Below are positions 1-7,272 of a stretch of DNA of 64,000 bases, in pieces. Both the position numbers and the translations under genes were made by a program. A model generated the notes under the pieces. It was not told the DNA's origin. It was given only the letters and a program-made list of their open reading frames with translations, and ran no database searches. Within the stretch, counting starts at the first letter, position 1. Each line of letters begins with the position of its first letter. Origin of the DNA: Phycisphaerales bacterium (GTDB lineage: Bacteria > Planctomycetota > Phycisphaerae > Phycisphaerales > UBA1924). The stretch is taken from positions 186,001 through 250,000 of the forward strand of contig JADLFE010000046.1 in the NCBI GenBank assembly GCA_020845755.1, in the 5' to 3' direction.

Positions 1-537
1 AACAACAATCTGCGCCTGCCGCTCCATCGATTCACGAAGGAACTGCTCCGCGATCAGGCCCGGTCGGTCGGGCGGCTCGATGCTCGCTACAAGGGCATCG
101 ACCGGATCGCCGCGGGTGATGGGCCCGACGAGGACCCGTCGTACACGGCGATTCTCTCGCCGTATACCTCTGCCCTGAACCGTTATGTCCGCGAGGAACT
201 CGGCTTTGAGAGCGACCTTCAGTACGAGATCCTGACTGGGCGAGTGCACCCGTGGAACTTCGGCGCCGGAGGAGATGGGTATACGAATGTTGCCGGAACG
301 CTGCGACAGTCGATGACGCGGAACCCTCGCCTTCAGGTGCTCTTCTGCAGCGGCTATTACGACCTGGCGACGCCCACCTTTGCGATGGACTACACCATCG
401 ACCACCTTGGGCTGGACCCATCGCTCCGCGGTAACATCCGGAGAGCGTACTTCGAGTCCGGGCACATGATGTACGTCCGAACGGCTGACCTGCAGAAACT
501 GAAGCGTGAGGTGACGCCGCTCTACCGGCCGCGGTAG
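1..537 (+). CDS. Serine carboxypeptidase family S10, C-terminal fragment
   Basis: The reading frame is open from the first base of the window, so the N-terminus and the nucleophilic serine lie outside. The remaining 178 residues look like the end of an S10 serine carboxypeptidase. GYYDLATP carries the family's catalytic Asp position, and ESGHMMY near the C-terminus matches the conserved G-H-M context of the catalytic His. Such enzymes remove C-terminal amino acids from peptides and are usually exported. An export signal cannot be judged here because the start is missing. The fragment ends 39 bp before the next same-strand gene. The family call rests on these two motifs and their spacing. Confidence 0.8.
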   Translation, partial: NNNLRLPLHRFTKELLRDQARSVGRLDARYKGIDRIAAGDGPDEDPSYTAILSPYTSALNRYVREELGFESDLQYEILTGRVHPWNFGAGGDGYTNVAGTLRQSMTRNPRLQVLFCSGYYDLATPTFAMDYTIDHLGLDPSLRGNIRRAYFESGHMMYVRTADLQKLKREVTPLYRPR

Positions 538-576
538 GGCGCTGCCCAGATGGAACGGGCGTCCGAGATCGGGTGA

Positions 577-1302
577 ATGCCGGCTCCGGACGTCCTACAC
601 GCCGCCCTTGAACGCGGTATCATCACGCGCATGCGACACCAACTGCCCGGCGATCCCGCGCACGCCATGGTCGTCAGTGACGGCGGCCTGGTGTCGCTCA
701 TCGCCTGTGTTGCCGCCAAGGAGCGTGTGCTGGCGTCGACTCCTGACGCTTCTCACCTCCTGCCTGTGATGTGGGCGAGCATCACGCCCGGCCCGACCTC
801 AAGGGCTCGTGCCCACGCCATCGAAACGCAGGCAACGGCCTTGGGGCTTGAGGTTGTCGTTCCCTCGGGCGATGCAGCCAACACGACCAATTCATCGGGT
901 GAGCGTGCGACGCGCGATTTGGTCGACGCCGCCTTCACCGCGATTTCGCGCGGGTGCGGGAGCCTTGTGCTGTCGGATCGGCACGCCGACGGCGACATGG
1001 TCGACCTTACGAGTGTCGCGGCGACGATCGATCGTGCGATGCTGGTTTCGCGGCTGGTGTCGCTGGACATGGCTTCGGACTCCGGGTCGTTCGAGATCGA
1101 ATCGCCGTATGTGGACCTTTCCGATCGGCAGGTGGCGGAATTGGCTATCGACCTGGGGGCACCGATCCAGTTGTGCTGGTGGTGGCACTCGGAGCTGCGC
1201 GACGGGAAACCTGACGCCGCCAGCGCGATCTTCAAGCGAGAGCATGAGCGCTGGACCTCGATGCTGGGGCAGTGCGGCTGGCGTCGCGAGGCGGTGGCGT
1301 AG
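577..1302 (+). CDS. QueC-like (7-cyano-7-deazaguanine synthase fold) protein with degenerate active site
   Basis: This 241-residue protein resembles the QueC PP-loop family in layout. An N-terminal strand and loop (VVSDGGLVSL) sits where QueC has its SGGxDS ATP loop. A C-terminal segment (PYVDLSDRQVAELAIDLG followed by a CWWW turn) resembles the QueC P-L-x-D-L-S-K-x-E-I region. The loop is altered, and the C-terminal four-cysteine zinc site expected after that turn is absent: only an isolated Cys precedes WWW, followed by a charged tail. Catalysis of preQ0 formation therefore looks unlikely. A start at the internal ATG at 631 is also possible and would remove 18 residues. No other queuosine gene is in the window. 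The family assignment is moderate and any function is unknown. Confidence 0.5.
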   Translation: MPAPDVLHAALERGIITRMRHQLPGDPAHAMVVSDGGLVSLIACVAAKERVLASTPDASHLLPVMWASITPGPTSRARAHAIETQATALGLEVVVPSGDAANTTNSSGERATRDLVDAAFTAISRGCGSLVLSDRHADGDMVDLTSVAATIDRAMLVSRLVSLDMASDSGSFEIESPYVDLSDRQVAELAIDLGAPIQLCWWWHSELRDGKPDAASAIFKREHERWTSMLGQCGWRREAVA

Positions 1303-1769
1303 CCCTTTCCGACCGACGTATTCACTTGTCAAAGACGCCGGGGTTGCGCCTCGGGCGAACGCGCCCTTGGCTTGGCCCAGGTGAGAGCACGGGGTACGCA
1401 CGCGCTCTCCACACGAGGGGGCGTGCGGACACTTTGGTGCGCACAGGCGCGGTGATAAGGAGGCACTAACCACTGGGCACTTTGCGCGAGGAAGTGCGGG
1501 AAGATCAGGCAGCAGAGGCGGTTGCGCGAGGGATGAGGTTGCACGAAGATTTTTTCGGAAATCTGGAAAGTGGGCAAGGAGGCGGACGCTTTGGTGCGCA
1601 CAAACGCGGTGATGCGCGGGTTGGTCCGGAGGAAGCGACATAGTTCCGGAGCGGCGAGGCCAGGATGGACCGAAGTGAAGGCAGACATCGAGGCAGGCGG
1701 CACGACTGGGTGAGTTGGGCGATACACTTGGCGCATGCCGCGGCACGCCGCCGCGCGAGGAGTTACGCC
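1303..1769. other. 467-bp intergenic region with direct repeats
   Basis: No convincing gene lies here. Frames crossing it continue into flanking shadows and encode Pro/Arg/Cys-rich low-complexity sequence. The region contains a 32-bp near-identical direct repeat (listed separately) and a short stretch near 1466-1486 in which CACT recurs every 7 nt. The ribosome binding site AGGAG at 1758-1762 belongs to the next gene. No clear promoter or terminator was recognised. Confidence 0.6.
1425..1613. repeat. Pair of 32-bp direct repeats (1425-1456 and 1582-1613)
   Basis: Both copies begin GCGGAC and share the core CTTTGGTGCGCACA before ending CGCGGTGAT. They differ at 3 of 32 positions and lie in the same orientation with 125 bp between them. 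They sit in non-coding sequence. No function is known and no transposase or integrase lies nearby. Confidence 0.7.
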
Positions 1770-3212
1770 GTGTCCACCCTCACGAAAATCGCCCTGCTGG
1801 CCGTCGTTTGCTTGTCGCTGGTTCTGACGGCCCAAGTCTCGGCCGCGGAGCCGATCAAGGCGCTGCTCATCACGGGGCAGCAGAACCACAACTGGCGATA
1901 TACCAGCATGGTCCACAAGGACACGCTGGAGGCGACGGGGCTGTTCACGGTTGATCTGACCGATTCGCCGTCGTCGAAACTTGCAGACGCCAAGGGGCTT
2001 GCGGGATACCAGGTCTTTGTCATCGACTACAACGGAGAGCGGTGGGGCGAGCCCGCTGAGGCGAATTTTCTGAATGCGGTCAAGAACGGCGCGGGGGTCG
2101 TGATCATCCATGCGACGAACAACTCATTCGTGGGATGGACCGAGTGGGAAAAGATGATCGCGCTCCTGTGGATCAACGGCACGACGGGTCACGGGAAGTT
2201 CCACCCTTATGACGTCAACTACGTTGATCGCGAGCACCCGATCACCAAGGGGCTGCCCGACATGAAGGCGCACCCCGACGAGTTGTACCACAAACTGGTC
2301 AATACACAGAACACGAAGTTCAATCTGCTGGCATCGTCGATGTCGAGCAAGGAGTCGGGCGGCACGGGCAATGTCGAGCCGATGGCGCTGGTGCTGGATT
2401 ACGGCAAGGGTCACGTCTTCCACACGCCGCTCGGGCATGTGTGGACCAACGCGTTTGATTCGAAGGTCTCGGTGGTTGACCCGCAGTTCCGCGTGCTGCT
2501 CTGCCGCGGCACGGAGTGGGCCGCCACGGGGAAGGTGATGCTGGGCGCGACGTGGGACGACGTGCGTCAGCACAACGTGCTGACGGCGACGGAGAAGGCG
2601 CAGGGCTGGAAACTGCTGTTCGACGGCACGTCGACCAGCGGCTGGCGCGGCTACAAGTCCGACAAGATGCCCGAGGGCGTGTGGGACACGACGCACGGTT
2701 CGCTGTGGCGCAAGCCCGGCAAGGAGGGCGGCGACATCGTCACGCTCGAGCAGTACGCCGACTTTGAGTTCGAGTGCGATTGGAACATCGCGGTGGGCGG
2801 CAACAGCGGGATCATCTATCGCTGCACCGAGGATCATGGCGCGAGTTACGAGACCGGGGCGGAGATGCAGGTGCTGGATGATCCGAAGTATCCGGACAGT
2901 TCACCCAAGAACCGCGCGGGCGCACTGTACGATCTTTTCCCGATGTCACAGGACGTGGCGCGTCCGGCGGGCGAATGGAATCACGCGCGCATCGTGTGCA
3001 AGGGCACGCGGATCGAGCACTGGTTGAACGGCTACAAGGTCGTGGATGTTGATACGACTAGCGAGGAATACAAGAAGGCCTTTGCGGCGAGCAAGTGGAC
3101 CCAGATGCCCGACATGGGAACGCGGATGAAGGGGCACATCGCGCTGCAGGACCACGGGAGCGAGGTCATGTATCGCAACGTCAAGATCCGTGAATTGAAG
3201 AGCGGGAAGTGA
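1770..3212 (+). CDS. Secreted ThuA-DUF1080 fusion (trehalose-utilisation-like plus 3-keto-disaccharide hydrolase domain)
   Basis: The GTG at 1770 is chosen because AGGAG lies 7 nt upstream and the protein then opens with a clean signal peptide (hydrophobic core ALLAVVCLSLVLT, cleavage near VSAAEP). An in-frame ATG at 1665 would add 35 Arg-rich residues. The 480-residue product has a ThuA-like class-I amidotransferase fold first (ALLITGQQNHNW, then GAGVVIIHATNNSF and a G-H-G-K-F-H-P segment). DUF1080/PF06439 follows from about residue 285 (WKLLFDGTSTSGWRGY through NSGIIYRC to the ALQDHG terminal motif). PF06439 is named a 3-keto-disaccharide hydrolase family and ThuA proteins are linked to disaccharide metabolism. 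An extracytoplasmic role in glycan breakdown is inferred. An intrinsic terminator follows the gene. Confidence 0.85.
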   Translation: MSTLTKIALLAVVCLSLVLTAQVSAAEPIKALLITGQQNHNWRYTSMVHKDTLEATGLFTVDLTDSPSSKLADAKGLAGYQVFVIDYNGERWGEPAEANFLNAVKNGAGVVIIHATNNSFVGWTEWEKMIALLWINGTTGHGKFHPYDVNYVDREHPITKGLPDMKAHPDELYHKLVNTQNTKFNLLASSMSSKESGGTGNVEPMALVLDYGKGHVFHTPLGHVWTNAFDSKVSVVDPQFRVLLCRGTEWAATGKVMLGATWDDVRQHNVLTATEKAQGWKLLFDGTSTSGWRGYKSDKMPEGVWDTTHGSLWRKPGKEGGDIVTLEQYADFEFECDWNIAVGGNSGIIYRCTEDHGASYETGAEMQVLDDPKYPDSSPKNRAGALYDLFPMSQDVARPAGEWNHARIVCKGTRIEHWLNGYKVVDVDTTSEEYKKAFAASKWTQMPDMGTRMKGHIALQDHGSEVMYRNVKIRELKSGK

Positions 3213-3255
3213 TCGGCGTTGCCCGATGACGGAGTCGTTATGTGCGGATGATCTC

Positions 3256-3280
3256 AAGCCCGGCGAGCGCCGGGCTTTTT
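3256..3280 (+). terminator. Rho-independent terminator after the ThuA-DUF1080 gene
   Basis: A 9-bp GC-rich stem (AAGCCCGGC paired with GCCGGGCTT) with a GAGC loop runs into TTTTT. It lies 44 bp after the stop codon at 3212. The reverse orientation lacks a U-run, so it mainly serves the plus-strand gene. Confidence 0.85.
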
Positions 3281-3397
3281 CATTTGGACGCGCCCGTGCG
3301 GGGACGTGCGTCAGGGTCCGATCGGCGGTGCGAGATCACGACCACGCAAATCCTCAGTGTCAGCGGTCGAGTCCGATTGAACCTGACTGAAGCGGCG

Positions 3398-5032
3398 TTA
3401 CGCCCCTCGCCGGACAACCTCGTCGGCGGTGGCGAGTTTGAGGATGTTGGTCTGGGTCATGTCGTCGCCGGTGAGTTCGCCGCTGAGACGTCCATTGCAC
3501 ATGACAACGATGCGGTCAGAGAGGGCGAGGAGTTCGGGCATCTCGCTGGAGACCAGCAGGACGGCAGCGCCGGCGTCGGCGGCGGCGCGGACGAGTTTAT
3601 AGACCTCGCTCTTGGTGCCAACGTCGATGCCGCGGGTGGGCTCGTCGAGCAGGAGGACCTTGGTGTCCTTTCCCATCCATCGGGCGATGAGGAGTTTCTG
3701 CTGGTTGCCGCCGGAGAGTTCGCCGGGGAGGGAGGCGAGCGAGGCTGTCTTGACCTGGAAGCGGTTGACCTTGTCGGCGACGAGTTCCTTTTCTCGCGAG
3801 GCGCGTCGCAGGCCGAGCGCCCCGGCGATGCGGTTCATGAAGGGCACGAGGATGTTCTCGTCGATGCCGAGTTGGAAGAAGAGACCTTGGAGGCGGCGGT
3901 CTTCGGGGACGTAGCCGATGCTGGCGGCGATGGGGCCGCGCGGCGAGGAGAGATCGACGGGCGAGCCGTCGACGAAGACCTGTCCGCTGGCCTTGGGGTC
4001 GAGGCCGAAGATGGCGTCGAGGGTTTCGGAGCGGCCTGCGCCGACCAGGCCGCCGATGCCGAGGATTTCGCCGGCGCGAACAGTCAATGAGATATCGCGT
4101 AATTTGCCGGGCGACGAGAGGCATTTGACATCGAGCATCGGCTTGCCGGCGGCGTGGTGCTCGCCGCCGATCAGTTGGCGGAGGGCCGCGGCTTCGCCGG
4201 CGTCGTGGGTAGCGTTCGGGGCGGCGGCGGCGGCGTCCTTCGTGCGTCGTGTGGTGGCTTCGATGCGTCGGCCGATCATCTGTTCGATGAGGGCGGGTTC
4301 GTCGATGTCCTTGATGTTGCTGGTGGCGATGAACTTTCCGTCTCGGAGGACGGTGACACGGTCGCAGACCTGGAAGATCTCGCCCATGCGGTGGCTGACG
4401 TAGACGATGGTCAGGCCGTCTTTGGCGAGTTGGCGGGTGATCTCGAGCAATCGGTCGGCCTCGGCGACTGAGAGCGAGCTGGTGGGCTCGTCGAAGACGA
4501 TGAGGCGGGGCGCGTGTGAGGCGCCGGCGCGGTCTTCGAGGCTCGCGGCGATCTGGCAGATCTGGCGGCGTCCGGGCGAGAGCAGGCCCAGCGGGGCCTC
4601 GACGTCGATGCCTGGATCGAGTTTGTGGACCAAACGCGCGGCGCGATCGGCCATGGCGCGACGATCTACGAGCCCGGCCCTGGTGGGGATGTCGTGGAGG
4701 CAGAGGTTTTCCGCGACGGTGAGGTTGGGGCACTGGGCCAGTTCCTGGTGGACGATGCGCACGCCGGCCTCGAAGGCGTCGTCGAGCGAACCGGGCTTGA
4801 GTTCGCGGAGTGATCCGTTTGTCTCGTGGATCGTGACCAGGCCGGCGTCCTGCCTGTGCAGGCCGGCGATGGTTTTTCCGAGGGTGCTCTTGCCGGCGCC
4901 GTTTTCGCCCATGAGGGCGTGGACCTCTCCGGTGCGGAAGGTGGCAGAGACGTTGTCCAACGCCTGGGTGATCCCGAAACGCTTGGATATCCCCTCGACA
5001 CGCAGCAAGATTTGTTCAGCGGACTCGTCCAT
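3398..5032 (-). CDS. Ribose/galactose-type sugar ABC transporter ATP-binding protein (tandem ABC domains)
   Basis: This 544-residue protein has the two-ABC-domain layout of RbsA/MglA/XylG. Domain 1 has Walker A GENGAGKST, a variant signature LSPGRRQ and a Walker B ending VFDEPTSSLS. Domain 2 has the family's degenerate Walker A (GLVGAGRSE), signature LSGGNQQK and LLLDEPTRGIDVGT. The start is placed at the ATG at 5032, where homology begins (MDESAEQILLRVEGISKRFG). The frame extends further upstream but that part is not protein-like. It would energise uptake of a monosaccharide. No permease lies next to it on this strand. The nearest permease and binding protein are 4-5 kb away on the plus strand (9354-11365), and a second pair lies at 29496-31652. 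Confidence 0.93.
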   Translation of the reverse strand: MDESAEQILLRVEGISKRFGITQALDNVSATFRTGEVHALMGENGAGKSTLGKTIAGLHRQDAGLVTIHETNGSLRELKPGSLDDAFEAGVRIVHQELAQCPNLTVAENLCLHDIPTRAGLVDRRAMADRAARLVHKLDPGIDVEAPLGLLSPGRRQICQIAASLEDRAGASHAPRLIVFDEPTSSLSVAEADRLLEITRQLAKDGLTIVYVSHRMGEIFQVCDRVTVLRDGKFIATSNIKDIDEPALIEQMIGRRIEATTRRTKDAAAAAPNATHDAGEAAALRQLIGGEHHAAGKPMLDVKCLSSPGKLRDISLTVRAGEILGIGGLVGAGRSETLDAIFGLDPKASGQVFVDGSPVDLSSPRGPIAASIGYVPEDRRLQGLFFQLGIDENILVPFMNRIAGALGLRRASREKELVADKVNRFQVKTASLASLPGELSGGNQQKLLIARWMGKDTKVLLLDEPTRGIDVGTKSEVYKLVRAAADAGAAVLLVSSEMPELLALSDRIVVMCNGRLSGELTGDDMTQTNILKLATADEVVRRGA

Positions 5033-5180
5033 CCAGAACTCCGTGGCCAATATGCGGATGGTACCACATGGGGCGATGGGGGTGTCCCGAACGCCGCCCG
5101 ATAAGTCGTGCGGATTGAATTTTGGCTGCGGTGATGGTGGTTTCAGGTAAGATTGGGTGATCGCCTCGAACGGGACACCC

Positions 5181-7196
5181 ATGAAGATCAGGCCGAACAA
5201 TCCTCTCGCAGGACTCGCTCTTTCTCTGTTGTTGCTTGTGACTTGTCGAACCGGCGAGGCGCAGGTCACGGTGGACGGCACGATCGATCGCGAAGTCGAG
5301 GTAATTCGTTGGGTCCAGACAGAGCCCACCGCGTGCGGAGACAACGCGCAGCGATGGATGCCCTCGATCGGGAATCCGCAGAGCGTGACCAATGGCGTCG
5401 AAATCAGGATACCCCTCACCGCGCTGGGCAATCCGAGCAATGCAACACCCATCCGCCTCGGCGGCGTGGTCGTATCACCCGACTATTCGCAGGTTTCGAA
5501 CCAGGTCATCGGCTCGCTTCTGTGCGACGCGCTTCCGCTGGGCTTGGCGCGCTCGGTTCGTTTCGATCTGCTCGGCAATACGACCGACAACAAGCAGCAC
5601 GTGACGATTCCGGGCGGGCAGAACGTATCGCCGCCGGTTGTCGATGGAACACTCGACCCGGCGTACGGCACGCCGCTGTTTCTGCAGGCCGCCAGCGCCG
5701 GAGCAGGCGATTCGATCGATGGGCAGACCGATTACGCGTCGGGCTCGGAGATCGACGCTGTGTACGCGATTCGCACGTTGACGGAGTTGTATGTGTTCAT
5801 CGCCGGGAACGTTGCGACCGACGGCTCGCACCTCATGCTGTTCTTCGACGGCAATCCCGGCGCCGGGCAGAACAGGATCCGGGGTGACAACGGGTATTAT
5901 GCGCTGAATGTGATGGGCGACGACGGTACGGGCGATGGACTGCGCTTTGATTTCGAGGTGACCGCCGACTATTGCCTGGACTTTTCGGGCTTTGATCCGG
6001 ACGGGGTGGGCGGTCTTCCCGCGACGTTCAGCGTGACGTACGCGGAGGTGCTCACCGAAGGCGGCGGGCGGTCTTTCTATTGCGGGAGCAACGTCGGGGG
6101 CGCTGTCAAGGGCGGCGCGCTTGTCGGCGGTCAGGGCAACGCGCCGGCCATCCGCGCGACGATCAATAACGCGAACGTCATCGGGGTCGTCGCCCAACGC
6201 TGCGAATCGGTTCCCGACATCAATCAGTCCATCGGATCGGAACTTGACAGCGTCGCGGTCGGAATCGCCGATGGCAAACTGTACATCTTCGTGGGCGGAA
6301 ACCTCAAGACTGACGGGAGCGTGCTGAACCTGTTCATCGACCACGGCAACAGCGACGGGCAGAACGTGCTGCGTGCCGACAATCCGGCGGGCACCAACAA
6401 CATGCTCGGCAAACTGGCCGGGCTCAGGTTCGATCCCGAATTCTCCGCTGACGACTGGGTCGGTATCCGAACGATCAGAGTGGGCAACAGTTACGAACTG
6501 TGGGCGGATGCGGCGGTCCTTCGCTCGACGGGCCCGCGGAAGAATGGCGGCGGCTATCCGCTCGACTACACGGCGTATGCGGGCGGCGCAAAGATCGGAG
6601 TGACGCCTCTTGGGTTCGATGGGCCTCGTATTGATGCGCAGACAGGTTCGGTCCCGGCGCTCTTCACGCAGTTCGCGCCGTCTTCGGCCGGCGATTCCTG
6701 CCTTGTGGATCCCCTCCATCCCGTCGGAACGCCCGGGTTGCTGTCGTTGGCGCTCGACAATTCCAACGTCGAGGGTGTCCACGCGTATCCCGACCAGGAC
6801 ACGAGTGGTTCGCCCTATGTGACGACCGGCGTGGAACTCATGATCGATCTGGCCGAACTGGGCTGGAGTGGCTCTGGTCCTCTCCGCATGGCGGGGTTCA
6901 TCGCCGACCCGACGAACACCATCATGACCAATCAAATCATGGGAACGCTCCCGGAGAGCGTTGCGACACTGGGGCCAATCCAGTCGGTCGACTTTTCGGC
7001 GATGATCGGGAGTCAATACGTATTCTCGGGGTGCCTCGCGGATTACGACAGCAACGGATTTGTGAACGCGTTGGACTATGACCTGTTCGCCGAGGCGTTC
7101 GAAACGGGGGATTTCGGCGCTGATGTCAATAACGACCACTTCGTCAACGCGCTGGACTATGACCTGTTCGCCGAGGCCTTTGAGGGCGGGTGCTGA
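5181..7196 (+). CDS. Secreted multimodular protein with C-terminal dockerin-like double EF-hand
   Basis: The ATG at 5181 gives a signal peptide (LAGLALSLLLLVTC, cleavage near GEAQV). A frame start at 5157 only adds eight residues. The 671-residue protein contains two copies of one module with the core GSE(I/L)D...LY(V/I)F(I/V)(A/G)GN...TDGS, followed later by LRFD. They are flanked by two copies of another module with GVE(I/L)...I.L..LG and (S/T)NQ(V/I)(I/M)G. The last 50 residues hold two near-identical calcium-loop/helix units (D-x-N-x-x-x-x-N ALDYDLFAEAF), as in planctomycete type I dockerin-like tails. No catalytic motif is evident. It may be an extracellular surface or binding protein. 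It diverges from the ABC ATPase and precedes the GH172 gene by 76 bp. Confidence 0.75.
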   Translation: MKIRPNNPLAGLALSLLLLVTCRTGEAQVTVDGTIDREVEVIRWVQTEPTACGDNAQRWMPSIGNPQSVTNGVEIRIPLTALGNPSNATPIRLGGVVVSPDYSQVSNQVIGSLLCDALPLGLARSVRFDLLGNTTDNKQHVTIPGGQNVSPPVVDGTLDPAYGTPLFLQAASAGAGDSIDGQTDYASGSEIDAVYAIRTLTELYVFIAGNVATDGSHLMLFFDGNPGAGQNRIRGDNGYYALNVMGDDGTGDGLRFDFEVTADYCLDFSGFDPDGVGGLPATFSVTYAEVLTEGGGRSFYCGSNVGGAVKGGALVGGQGNAPAIRATINNANVIGVVAQRCESVPDINQSIGSELDSVAVGIADGKLYIFVGGNLKTDGSVLNLFIDHGNSDGQNVLRADNPAGTNNMLGKLAGLRFDPEFSADDWVGIRTIRVGNSYELWADAAVLRSTGPRKNGGGYPLDYTAYAGGAKIGVTPLGFDGPRIDAQTGSVPALFTQFAPSSAGDSCLVDPLHPVGTPGLLSLALDNSNVEGVHAYPDQDTSGSPYVTTGVELMIDLAELGWSGSGPLRMAGFIADPTNTIMTNQIMGTLPESVATLGPIQSVDFSAMIGSQYVFSGCLADYDSNGFVNALDYDLFAEAFETGDFGADVNNDHFVNALDYDLFAEAFEGGC

Positions 7197-7272
7197 CGGA
7201 GGGGGTCGTCGGTCCTGCCTCGGGGTGGCTGCTCCGACGCCCGGAGGACGGGCGACCTGATATGCTCACGAC

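Noticed and set aside
3242-4090. Long plus-strand reading frame opposite the ABC ATPase
   Set aside because: The minus-strand frame has all ABC motifs and normal length. The plus-strand frame is an E/G/D/A-rich antisense shadow, common in GC-rich genomes.
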